A stretch of DNA of 64,000 nucleotides, from assembly GCA_943736015.1 (NCBI GenBank), contig OX031065.1:37834427-37898426 (forward strand), in the 5' to 3' direction. Each line of letters opens with the position of its first letter. The stretch's first letter is position 1. The stretch is from Tridacna crocea. Lineage: Eukaryota; Mollusca; Bivalvia; Cardiida; Cardiidae. Of the stretch, positions 54,708 to 64,000 are shown in pieces. The notes under the pieces were generated by a model. The model was not told the origin of the DNA. It did no database searches and saw only the letters and a program-made list of their open reading frames with translations. The position numbers were made by a program, and so were the translations under genes.

Positions 54708-54841
54708 AATCAAGTGATTTCGTATTGACCCAGTTACAGGTCCTCGGTCAGCCGTATTGGCCCTCGGTCTTCGGCCTTGGGCCAATACGGCTGACCTCGG
54801 ACCTGTAACTGGGCCAATTGATACGAAATCACTTGATTAAT
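54708..54841. repeat. Long palindrome with TTCG-type loop
   Basis: Arms of about 62 nt: TTAATCAAGTGATTTCGTAT ... CCGTATTGGCCC pairs with GGGCCAATACGG ... ATACGAAATCACTTGATTAA, tip CGGTCTTCGGCC. A few mismatches only. Confidence 0.8.
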
Positions 54842-54975
54842 AACATTATATTCATCTCGATACTGGAATATCAAAGCCGATGCAACAAACAAAAATTCTC
54901 CTATACATTATGATACAAATCAAGAAGGAGCAATTATTAAGCTATTCTAAGGCAGGCAGGGCAGTCTTTTTTTTT

Positions 54976-55202
54976 TTAACCCTTTCCCAAACAATCCCTG
55001 GTTTTTACGGGTCTGGAATAGCCTTTTGAAAACATTGTAGGAAAAGGAGAAAATGCTGGTTACCAGCATTTTCTCCTTTTCCCACAATATTTTCTACCCT
55101 ATCACAGATAGAAATCCTCTTTTTCAGCAAGAGTTGAATTGTCGTCTACGAAAGCTTTCAATTTGGTCTAGTACAAAAGTTTGTCATTTGGGAAAGGGTT
55201 AA
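54976..55202 (+). mobile_element. TTAA hairpin element, type A, full length
   Basis: TTAACCCTTTCCCAAAC start, CCCTGGTTTTTACGGGTC short arm, perfect core tip, ends TTGGGAAAGGGTTAA. The last copy before a 7-kb stretch free of this family. Confidence 0.9.
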
Positions 55203-56347
55203 CTAAGGGCAGGGCAACGGAGAGACTGATAGGCAACAGGAAACAAATAACTCCGCCTCATATTCTCAACATTAAGCGTAAAAAGATCTTATGAAAAAAT
55301 CGGCTGTATTTTCAAGAAGTAGCTCCTTAATAAATGTGACATCTGTTGTATCCAAGTACAAGTTGGCTACTTGCATTTCAACGTAAGTTTCTAGAGGTGA
55401 AATCCTACACTCTGGTTTCTTCTCTCATGCTTAAAGCTATCGACCGGAATGACTCGATATGTCCTTTACAAATACCAAAAGGGTATATGCTGGTACAGGT
55501 ATCTTGTTCAAAAAAGGCTCAAATTTAAAAGTCAATTTGCTGCCAGACGATCCATATGACAGACTTGTTCTTCTGAAATTGGAAACAACAACCAAAATCT
55601 AAATCATTAGTCTTTATTTACCTCGCCGTGGTAATACACCCAAAAACTATTAAATTATCAATATTATCCAGCAATTACAAGAATAAGTGCAGAAACACTC
55701 CAGCAATGGTGTTGTTTTATAATCATGTGGAGATTTTAATGCAAGCTTACCTAGACAACCCCAAACGAAAGAGCCAATTTACTGAAAGATTTTGTAAGAA
55801 ACCATGGTCTTATAAACCAGCAACAAGGAAAGCCGAAATTCATTCACCCAAATGGATCATACACATACAAAATTGACTATGCATCTTGAACAAATAAGCA
55901 GCAGAGCTGTCATCAGATGTCTGGATCGTGTGGATCGAGAACGCTGACCATCAAAACACCTCTGGCCATCTAGCCGTCTCCACGGTAATCAACATCAAGG
56001 AACAATCGTATTTACAGCAAGATCTTCTCCCTTATCTAAAAAGATCGAAATGGAAAAAATGCAAGAAGGTAATTTACAAAGAAAATACTGAGAATCAACT
56101 CACCTCTTTGAAAAATGGTACAACCAAAATGTCGAAAACTTAGTCTATACTGTGACAGATACTCTAATTTTGGCTGCGGAAAAATATTCCTGGCTTCAAA
56201 AATGGCTACTCTCCCAAGGGAAAGAGCACAAAACAATTTCCGAAAGGAGCAGAGATAATGGAAGCCTCACAAAATAGCAAACACTACCGGTGGAGATGGA
56301 GAATGGAGGGATCCCCAACACACCCACACCACCCATTAAGACTAGCT

Positions 56348-56423
56348 CATCTTCGCAAGCCAAGGATACTAAGGTAGTACGTAACGAACAAAGTGGAGTT
56401 AGTATCCTTGGCTTGCGAAGATG
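56348..56423. mobile_element. 76-bp palindromic micro-element with 9-bp target duplication
   Basis: Perfect 25-bp inverted ends starting CATCTTCGCAAGCCAAGG surround a 26-bp centre. AGACTAGCT flanks both sides exactly (56339-56347, 56424-56432). Removing the element and one flank restores the retrotransposon frame (HPLRLA then MKIAKQQLRKK). A diverged relative may be at 61566-61614 (CTTGGCTCGCGAAGATG). A 9-bp duplication is typical of Mutator-like elements. Confidence 0.85.
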
Positions 56424-58112
56424 AGACTAGCTATGAAAATAGCCAAACAACAACTGAGGAAGAAAAGCAGTGGTAGAAAAAGAGACAGAAATAACTATAA
56501 GGCCAGAGGCGGTGATAGTACAATTGAATTGTTAATTGAAAAACCAGAGGGCCAAGAAGGCCTATGCCACAAATATGTTCTGACTCGGCGTGTTTCCGTC
56601 CACAATTAGCTGACATGACCTCAAGAAATTTTACATGGTTGTGCCACACAATTTGAGCCTTGATGATATATAGTTTCCTTCTACAAGCAACAACAGAAAC
56701 CTGTACAACTATTTTCTGAAAAAAAACAGTAAGCAATGTATAAAAACCAGCTAGTCTAGAAGATATCCAACATACAATAAAGAACCAAAATAAAAATAAG
56801 TTCCTGACCACCTGGCACTAACAGCTGAACGTCTTAAATATAGTGGAAAAAATCTGCTCTTTAATTTACAAAATATATTTAACCAAGTATTTCATCAACA
56901 AAAAAATCCCGCCAGTACATAAACTAGGTATCATTACCCATGTTTTCAAGAAAGGTGACCCACAGAACCCTGACAACAATAAAGGAATAACAGTCACACC
57001 AGTTCAAAGTAATAGAACACATTACATGTATACTTAAAGCCAGACATAATAAAATCTTACTCCCAACCCAGTCTAAACTTCGATCTGGCTTCACTAAAGG
57101 AACATATACGTTAACCTCTGTTCTTATAGTTAATGAATGCCAAATAGAAGCAAAAGCTAAGAACCAACAAATGGTACTTGTTACGCTAGATACAAGAAAG
57201 GCATTTGATGTTGTAAACCGTAACATTCTCCTGTGTAATTTAAACAATGACAAAACACCACAGGGTGAATGGAAACTGCTAGAAGATCTATATGCAGTTC
57301 TAAATGAACTCATACATGTGTAAAATGGCAAGGACATGTTAATTCGTCAACTTTTGCCATCTATCAGGTTGTCTACCAAAGTGGTGTCCTCTCAACAGAC
57401 CACCATTAGAGATACAACAATCCCCTATTTTTTGACCTTGAAAATGTTTATCAAGGAGCCAACATTGGTAATAATAGGATTCCCCACAAAACCTGGGCGA
57501 CCTAGGTACATGTAGCTCTTCTCTCCCATTTCGGACCAAGAAACTCAAATGATGTTAAATCTTGCAGGAAACTTTAGCAATCAACATAGATACAAAATTA
57601 ATCCTGCCAAAAGCGCATGTATCGTTCACAACAGTAATGCCCTTCGTGGAAAGAATTAAGTTCTGAATGGAGAACGTATACAAATGGCAAAAACAGCTAT
57701 CTGACACAGTTCCAAGAGAAGATTAATTTTGGGCGTAGAGTAGCTTATTATCTCCTTTGAGCAGGATTTCCTGTCTCAAACAATCTATCAAGAACCATAT
57801 CTAGTCAGTTTACATCATACCAACAATGATATATGGATTAGAAATCATCCCATATAGTCAAAAAAACCTTAAAGCCTTTGATGACTTTCAAATCAAGTCA
57901 CTTAGACAGATTCAACATCTACCCGATAGATTGTACCTACAGCAACACAAATACATAAACCCAAGTGCTATAAACTTGTTTTACAATATAATAGGAAAAA
58001 CTGGAAGTTGAAAGAATTTGAAATTGCAAGAAGGCAATTTGTTGTCAAGGCTCTGAATTATTCCAGCCCTAGCGTCTCGAGAGCGCGCCGACTAGAGCTA
58101 CATTGGGTGACA

Positions 58113-58560
58113 GATGTTTCGGTAACAGACGAGTTCGGTAACATAGATTTATAGAGTAAATCGATTGGATGTTTCGGTAACAAAGCAATTATATTGTGTT
58201 TATTTTCTGTGACGTTCTTTACACCTAATGTATGGCTTTTACTTTTTGCGCTTTTCACCCATTGATAGATAGGTTCTGGACAACCTTTTATTTTTCATTC
58301 TCTACCCTTTTTCGCTTGATAGGCATTTCCACATGGTCAATACATACAGCATGAAATGGGGTACATAACAAAAATATTATTTATGAAACATAATGGTAAT
58401 TACAAATTAAGGTTTAAAATAACGACGGAAGGTTTGATAAAAATACAGCCATGCGTTGGGTGTAAAGAATGTCACATATATAATTGCTTTGTTCCCGAAA
58501 CATCCAATTGATTTACTCTATAAGTCTATGTTACCGAACTCGTCTGTTACCGAAACATCC
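58113..58560. mobile_element. 448-bp element with ~130-bp inverted ends
   Basis: Left GATGTTTCGGTAACAGACG... and right end inverse pair for about 130 bp with few mismatches, including an internal repeat of GGATGTTTCGG.AACAAAGC. Sits in the retrotransposon remnant. No clear target duplication and no coding frame. Confidence 0.75.
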
Positions 58561-59574
58561 ATAAATCGCTACATCTATTGTATGTACTAACAAGTCATTA
58601 TTATGTGGGAAAACAGACCAAGAAAATCGGAATTGAAACAGATGGTGAATCAAACTGTAAATATAAATCTAAAGACAAAATTTATGTAAGAACACCGAGA
58701 AAAACACCACATAGACATATATAAACCCAGACCTGTCGCTATTACAGTTGAAAAACCGCACTACGTCTATATAGTGACTGTCCGACCCAACTTTCATGAC
58801 ATACATAGATCGGAGGTCAAAGCTAAAATCCTTACAGGGACATATATACTTTGTACAGTCCGATAGAGCCTTATTCAACCAATATTCTATAAACCCAATT
58901 TGCGTCCTCTGTCAAGAAAAAGCAGAAACCAGGAAGAATTTTATAGCTAAATGTCCAGCGAACGAAGACATGCGCAAAAATATCAAAGATGTACTATGTC
59001 CTTAGAAAACCAGAACCCCTCCAGACCTCAATCTAGTTTTGAAAATACGGGAAAATTTACACAATTACTTCTGGACTGTACACATACTTGTAACCACCAT
59101 GAAAGAGAAACCCCACAGGGAAGAAGTCGAAACAGTAGAGCTACAGTCCCGGGAGGATCTGGAAAAAATACATTACAGAAGATGCAGAATGCTACCAATG
59201 AAAGATTAATAACGTAGAATAACATAACAAAGCTTACTAAACATATTTCTAGCTATTCTGTGTGAAGTGTAAATAAAGAAAAATCTTAATTGTGCAATTT
59301 ATTAGTGTGTAATTTTGCTCGAGACATAAAAACTCGATTCTATACAAGGGATGCTTTGGTTCTTCGAAAAGTCAGCGGAGATACTTCAACAACAAAACAA
59401 CAACATACTAGTAGCACAATAGCTGTTTTGAACTGTCATTTGAATCTATCGGCGGAATATACATATTAAAGAAAAACAGTTCATAAGCGACCTATCGCAT
59501 GTTTTCCCCCGCCATGAGCATTTTCCGCAGATAGCGTCCGCAAAATAGAATGACCCCCTACGTGATCGGAAGCC

Positions 59575-59665
59575 ACACCGCATTCCGGTCCATTCCGGTT
59601 CATTCCGGTATTTTCATGCACCCCTTGATCACCGGTTCACCCGAGGAATACCGAATGGTCCGAAA
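59575..59665 (+). promoter_or_regulatory. Likely promoter of the importin-4-like gene with triple CCGGAAT motif
   Basis: Three near-tandem CATTCCGGT units (59581-59610) read ACCGGAATG on the minus strand, the ETS-factor core CCGGAA. They lie about 55-85 bp before the ATG. The start context AAAATGGCTGCC resembles a YY1 site overlapping the start codon, common in housekeeping TATA-less promoters. Function is inferred from motifs only. Confidence 0.5.
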
Positions 59666-59731
59666 ATGGCTGCCAATTTAGAGGAAACGCTAGGGCGGCT
59701 TCTTGTGCCCGACAACTCCACAATACAACAA
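59666..59731 (+). CDS. IPO4: Importin-4-like, first coding exon (partial gene)
   Basis: Importin-4 is a HEAT-repeat karyopherin that carries histones and ribosomal proteins into the nucleus. This exon has 22 codons, MAANLEETLGRLLVPDNSTIQQ without its last residues shown in a longer run, and ends CAACAA before GTAATA, phase 0. The pattern L..LL.PD...I..A of the importin-4 N terminus fits (LEETLGRLLVPDNSTIQ). Frame continuation into the intron (to 59911) is accidental. No second exon is found up to the right edge, so the gene extends beyond the window. The short length limits certainty; another importin-beta relative is possible. Confidence 0.55.
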
Positions 59732-60610
59732 GTAATATCAATTTTATTCATTCTTATGGATCTTTATTTGTTTTATTTTACGAGCGATAATCTTGTTGAT
59801 GTTAGAAATTGTGCTGAACAAGATAATTGTAACTTTCTTTCAAACACACGTGCTTCGCATTTGTTTACGGTTGTCAGAAAAGCGCGGGAAATGTCATCTG
59901 AATATTTCTGATTCTTGGTAAAACATATTGCTTTTATTGGACAATATCATTACTCTGTATCTCCGCTTTTAGTATCAATTCTCAGTGTGGTACAGACAAC
60001 TTGCCATTAGCGGATCACTATCGAGAAGGCTAGAGTTAATTAAACGGCCGTAAGCCTCTGACAGCTAAAAATGGTTTCGCCGGAAAGGATTTTCTTTACA
60101 CTTTCAGATGCATATTGCTTTCTGGGTCTGCTGACATACAAGTAGATACCAATTGTTTTCTGAAAGAATAATAAAGAGGCTGCGTGTCATCGTCAAAAAA
60201 CCATAACAATCATCATGAGAAGGGAGATAATCAATGTGCGTGTTTGTTGCTAACTAAATGGGTTATGCCGTTCTTATTCTCTGAGGCGTAGCGTACAGTA
60301 TCAATTATAGAAAAACCATCGCCGACTCGAACTCATTAAAATTACCATGAAAACGATCAGAAAATATGAACAGGGATCTTAAAAAGCTTTGATTTGATTG
60401 AAAGATCGAAAGACTTTTATATTTCCTTTGCCACTTTTTTCTAAATTTTTTTTTTGTCATGAAAGTAGATGGCGCAAATCGGTTAAGAAGGCGGCGAAAT
60501 CTGCCGGCTCATTTTGAGAATGCTATACATGTATTTTGAAACGGATTTAATTACTAAATCAATGGATGAAATATCTTAATGTCTCAGTCACATCATGCCA
60601 TAGTACAAGT

Positions 60611-61444
60611 TAGGGGTGAAACAATACGGTAAAAAGCGTATTGCAATATATTGCAATACGGCTGACCCGTATTGCAATATGTATTGCAATATGCTGACAT
60701 TCAGCATATCTGACTACTTGTAGTCACTGTTAGAGTAGGATATGCTAAAAAAATTGACTAGTCTTGAACACAGACTAGACTGAAATGACAAAGAAATTAA
60801 GAATTATCCATAGAAACAAGTAAATGACTCAGTGACATGTCATGTCATGTTCTTTTTCAAAAATATTAGCATGTCAACCTTGTCAGCAGCCAGAGAAGCC
60901 CTCTGTGCTGACAAAAAGTCACCACCAGTACTGAACACTCGCTCAGAGGGCGCACTTGTATATGTAGAAACCAGACCTACTATACAGAACTGGGGGAGCT
61001 CAACAGAGAAGACAGTGCGATGCACTAACTTAATCTGTTGCTCAACTAATACTTTTCTGCTTATCTACCGGGGAAAAAACCACAAAATAAGTGTGAGCAA
61101 ACTTATAGGAAATGAATAACAAACTCTGTTGGTCCAAATCAGTAATACGGTCGACAGTTATTGTGAGTTCCGTGTCGCGAATTTGAGGTGGTCATAATTT
61201 TACCTTAACACTGGTGACACCGCCTGTGGAAAAAATACACAACTTTCGCTTTCGAAAATCTTTCAATTAGTTGAAAAACGATCGATTTCTGATAGAATTT
61301 TTGGGAAAACAGGACATTCTAATGCAATTACGAGAAGTTGACATATTGCCGAAATACCCATACGGTAAAATTCGTACCGGTTTCGGTTTTTTTCTTTGAA
61401 CAGACCGCGGTTAATCGGTTTATCGGTAAACCGTTTCACCACTA
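60611..61444 (-). mobile_element. Deleted hAT transposon with intact ends and 8-bp target duplication
   Basis: Ends TAGGGGTGAAAC (left) and TAGTGGTGAAAC (right, other strand). GTACAAGT flanks both sides exactly (60603-60610, 61445-61452), the 8-bp duplication of hAT elements. On the minus strand 60840-61025 encodes PSERVFSTGGDFLSAQRASL followed by AADKVDMLIFLKKN, the C-terminal hAT dimerisation domain; the rest of the transposase is deleted. Near the left end are repeated ATTGCAAT motifs (60638-60695). In intron 1 of the importin-4-like gene. Confidence 0.88.
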
Positions 61445-61734
61445 GTACAAGTATAATGAACAAGAAAAATACTTTTGTAAAAAATATGAACATGATATAA
61501 AAGGGGGGTAATAACCAGCATCCAATAGAGGGCGCATCGCAGGAATCTCGAAATTGGGCTCAATCAGCCAAGGTAAGATCCACATAGTGATCGTAACCTT
61601 GGCTCGCGAAGATGTAACTTCATGTACGTATCCCACACAGTTCTGCGTTTTTACAACTCTGAAAAACAAAACTTTTGCAAACTTTATAGGAAAAGGACAA
61701 AATGACGCTTTTCTCCTTTTTATATGCCCAAAGG

Positions 61735-62335
61735 GTCGTATTATGTTATACCCATGGTCGTCCGTCTGTCTGTCTGTCTGTCCGTCCTTATGAGCCAGGC
61801 ATTGTGGGGTTAAGGGTAACTACATTTAGTCTCTATGGGGTTCATCCGTCCACTGGTAGGTACGGGGTTGGGTTAGAGCTAGTAGGGTTAAAAAAGGTGC
61901 TCTTGTGGGGTTGTTTGGGTGTATTGAATAAAGAGCAATTTGACCTCACAAGGTCTGTCTCGTAAGACCGTCTGTTGTCGGTCTGTCCGTTAGTAATTTC
62001 TTGTGTGTGCACCTCTTCCTACAGTTTCCGTCAGAATGAAACTTGCCACAATTAATCTCCATGATCTCTAGTTTTGCACCTGACTCTTAAGAGAATTTGG
62101 ATCGCTGTATGCGTTCTAAAATTATCTGCCCTTGATTTCTGAAATAACCAAATTTTCACTTTTAATTTTTGTTCAGGCCATAACTTCCATATTATAAAAG
62201 ATATCAACTTGAAACTGCATACACTGATAGAACACAAGGAGAAGTGCAGTGCACATGAACCATAACTCTGCCACCTTTATTTTTTGAGTTTTTGCCCTTT
62301 GTTAATTTTCAGTTTGAATTTTTGTCCAGGCCATA
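61735..62335 (+). mobile_element. Tandem-core element with CCGTCTGTC run
   Basis: CGTCCGTCTGTCTGTCTGTC near 61770, then GTTTCCGTCAGAATGAAACTTG and two GGCCATAACTTCCA.AT units (62174, 62329). Same style as the 156-bp family, different units. Confidence 0.55.
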
Positions 62336-62394
62336 ACTTCCAAACTATAAAAGCTATTAATTTGTCTAACTATGTATTCTGAGCTTTCATAGAC

Positions 62395-62488
62395 AAACTC
62401 AACAATTTGAACCATATTCAGTGTCATCTGTAACTGCTTTTGGATATGGACATTCCGAAAATTTTGTTGTTTGGCAAGAGTTACAGTA
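62395..62488 (+). mobile_element. TTAA hairpin long-arm fragment
   Basis: GTGTCATCTGTAACTGCTTTTGG and TTTTGTTGTTTGGCAAGAG; truncates the tandem-core element. Confidence 0.55.
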
Positions 62489-62708
62489 ATTGGCTCTTTA
62501 CCAAACGTCAAAATTCTGAACTAGTCCAAATTGAAAGCATTTGCAGGCGACAAAATGAATGTGAATCAAACATTTAAATTCAATTTGGGAAGAGTAGAAA
62601 ACATTGTGGAAAAAGGAGAAAATGCTGGTTACCAGCATTTTCTCCTTTTCCCACAGTGTTTTCCATCACAGTGCCGTCAAAAGTCTGGATTGTGTGGTAA
62701 AGAGTTAA
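62489..62708 (-). mobile_element. TTAA hairpin element, type A
   Basis: GGCTCTTTACCAAACGTC start, perfect core, ends GTGTGGTAAAGAGTTAA. Confidence 0.85.
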
Positions 62709-62845
62709 TCAACGAAAATTCTGAAGTTTTCTTCATGCTTTTCAGAATTTGTATTATGTGAGTATAATGTGATACATAGTTCATGTGTAAAGTTTGAATG
62801 CAATGTTTTGAATTTTCGTTAGTGATTATTATAAATTTACTTCAT

Positions 62846-63043
62846 TTAACCTGTCCCACAATCCCGACTTTTAACGACCCTGAGAAAGAAAGCCTACGAA
62901 AACATTCTGGGAAAAGGAGAAAATGCTGGTAACCAGCATTTTCTCCTTTTCCCACAATGCTTTCTACCCTTTCCAAATTCATTTTCAATTTTTGAGTCAC
63001 ATTTATTTTGTCGTCTGCAAATGCTTTCAATTTGGTCAAGCAG
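62846..63043 (+). mobile_element. TTAA hairpin element, 3' truncated
   Basis: TTAACCTGTCCCACAATCCC start, perfect core, long arm to CAATTTGGTCAAGCAGGG, where unrelated sequence begins. 63044-64000 contains TTGGCGCC-rich sequence (63060-63140) and then AT-rich DNA with nothing recognised. Confidence 0.8.
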
Positions 63044-64000
63044 GGTTCCTGCTGGGCTTCGCATTTGGCGCCATTTGCGATAGATTATTAAATCTGGCGC
63101 AAGAAAATGCTGATTGGCGAAAATGACTGGCGCCGATATATTTCTCCTATCGGGGTGCCGTACATTGTGATATTTGTCCCTTTCACCACATTTCATGGAT
63201 GAATGACCGCTAAATCATCGATAAGGTCAAGTTAGCAGGAATAAACTGCAGCATCAACGTAATGCACGTTACTTTACAGATCGGTACCAAATGTACACCC
63301 GACTATCCGAATATACGTACACTTCCGGTAACAAACTTCCGGCTAGTGTCAGTTAATTTGGGAAAACTCTAAGAAAGTTTAAGTATCGAAGACCAGAGTC
63401 CCATATAAATCATGAATAATTCTCAATATTAAAATTAATCATAACCGCAGTAGAATCGATAGATTCTGTGTTAAATTAATATACCGCAGTTTCTGAAATG
63501 CCGACCGCGTCGGCACTGACTAAAACCCAGACGGTCATCGTCGTCCTCGAAGATTTTTTATGTCGTTTTTCCTGCATTAATCACCCACCTTTCGAAGAAC
63601 TTGTTTGGTTTTTAACATTTTAACTTATGAATGTTTCAAAATGTAAAAAGTTCCCTCATGAACATTTTTTCTAGATCTAGAAATTTCTCTAAATGAACAA
63701 TTTCTATTTTTGTAACATTTTTTCTCATGTTGACTTTGTTGTTTGATTTGTACCATTTAGACGTCTATCTGTTTCATAAAAGTCTCTCTTTAAAACTTTG
63801 TTATAGCAGATGAAATGGTTATCAATGACCTATTTCTGCTTTTGTCATAGTGGTTTTTCAAATTTTAGTGACAGATCTACTGGTACTTAAACTTAATACA
63901 TAATGATTTATTATTGTTAACAAAACTAAGTTTTGGAATATTGGAATATATTCACACATTCAACATAGATACAAGTAATTAAATCAGATAAAAACAAATG

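Larger units (their letters stand above)
55620..59220 (+). pseudogene. Non-LTR (LINE) retrotransposon remnant
   Basis: Broken frames follow the usual order. Endonuclease C-terminal blocks: DFNASLPRQPQTKEP (about 55735) and HPNGSYTYKIDYA (about 55845). Reverse transcriptase: KLGIITHVFKKGDPQNPDN (56922), SGFTKGTYT, then LVTLDTRKAFDVVNRN (57178; motif A), VLSTDH and YGLEIIPYSQ. Near the 3' end CVLCQEKAETRKNFIAKCP (58900) is the terminal zinc knuckle, with the usual histidine replaced by asparagine. Many stops and frameshifts, so it is dead. Two hairpin elements (56348-56423 and 58113-58560) split it. Jockey/CR1-like by general look; clade not decided. Between the SLC52A and importin-4-like genes. 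Confidence 0.8.

Overview
This is eukaryotic, AT-rich, intron-rich nuclear DNA. The repeats (rapidly diverged TTAA hairpin elements, long tandem-core elements that begin with a GCTCACC-type end, 156-bp tandem-core elements) and the protein sequences suggest a mollusc, most likely a bivalve. That is an inference from general repeat style, not from a species marker. There are no bacterial-type operons, CRISPR arrays or rRNA genes.

Four protein genes can be supported. (1) Minus strand, 984-11302: the 5' half of RBM39 (CAPER-alpha), a splicing factor. Exons 1-5 encode the MADD.D.EAMLEAPY start, the arginine-serine domain, RRM1 and the start of RRM2; the rest lies beyond the left edge. (2) Plus strand, 29074-37985: a complete six-exon gene for a 221-residue protein with a mitochondrial-type N terminus, one membrane span and a TIM21/COA1-like soluble domain. 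(3) Plus strand, 48859-51578: a riboflavin transporter of the SLC52A family (465 residues, two coding exons, at least one upstream noncoding exon). (4) Plus strand, 59666-59731: the first coding exon of an importin-4-like gene that continues past the right edge. These look like unrelated housekeeping genes with no common pathway.

Most of the remaining DNA is mobile elements. The dominant family is a ~230-bp TTAA-flanked element with a ~69-bp near-perfect palindrome at its core. I count more than 50 copies or fragments by eye, concentrated at 29-55 kb and inside introns. It has at least three hairpin subtypes (A, B, C below); the stem sequence differs between subtypes but pairing is kept. In the entries, '+' means the short outer arm comes first and '-' means the long outer arm (ACGACAAAATAAA side) comes first. 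Other elements: a 3.6-kb element at 13296-16873 carrying seven GTTACGGACACTAC-like motifs; head-to-head 156-bp arrays (19.8-22.4 kb); 166-bp arrays (39.3-43.4 kb); a broken non-LTR retrotransposon (55.6-59.2 kb) split by two hairpin elements; a deleted hAT element with intact 8-bp target duplications (60611-61444); a tRNA-derived SINE (50221-50471); a mariner-like remnant (about 29.86-30.12 kb); and several isolated near-perfect palindromes.

The points most worth a second look are the self-complementary TTAA family and its subtype changes, the 3.6-kb motif-bearing element, a ~245-bp dispersed repeat that carries E2F-like and CACGTGAC motifs and sits just upstream of the TIM21/COA1-like gene, a candidate 47-nt poison exon in RBM39, and a 76-bp palindromic insertion with a perfect 9-bp target duplication. 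All coordinates and identities were read by eye; no search or alignment was run.
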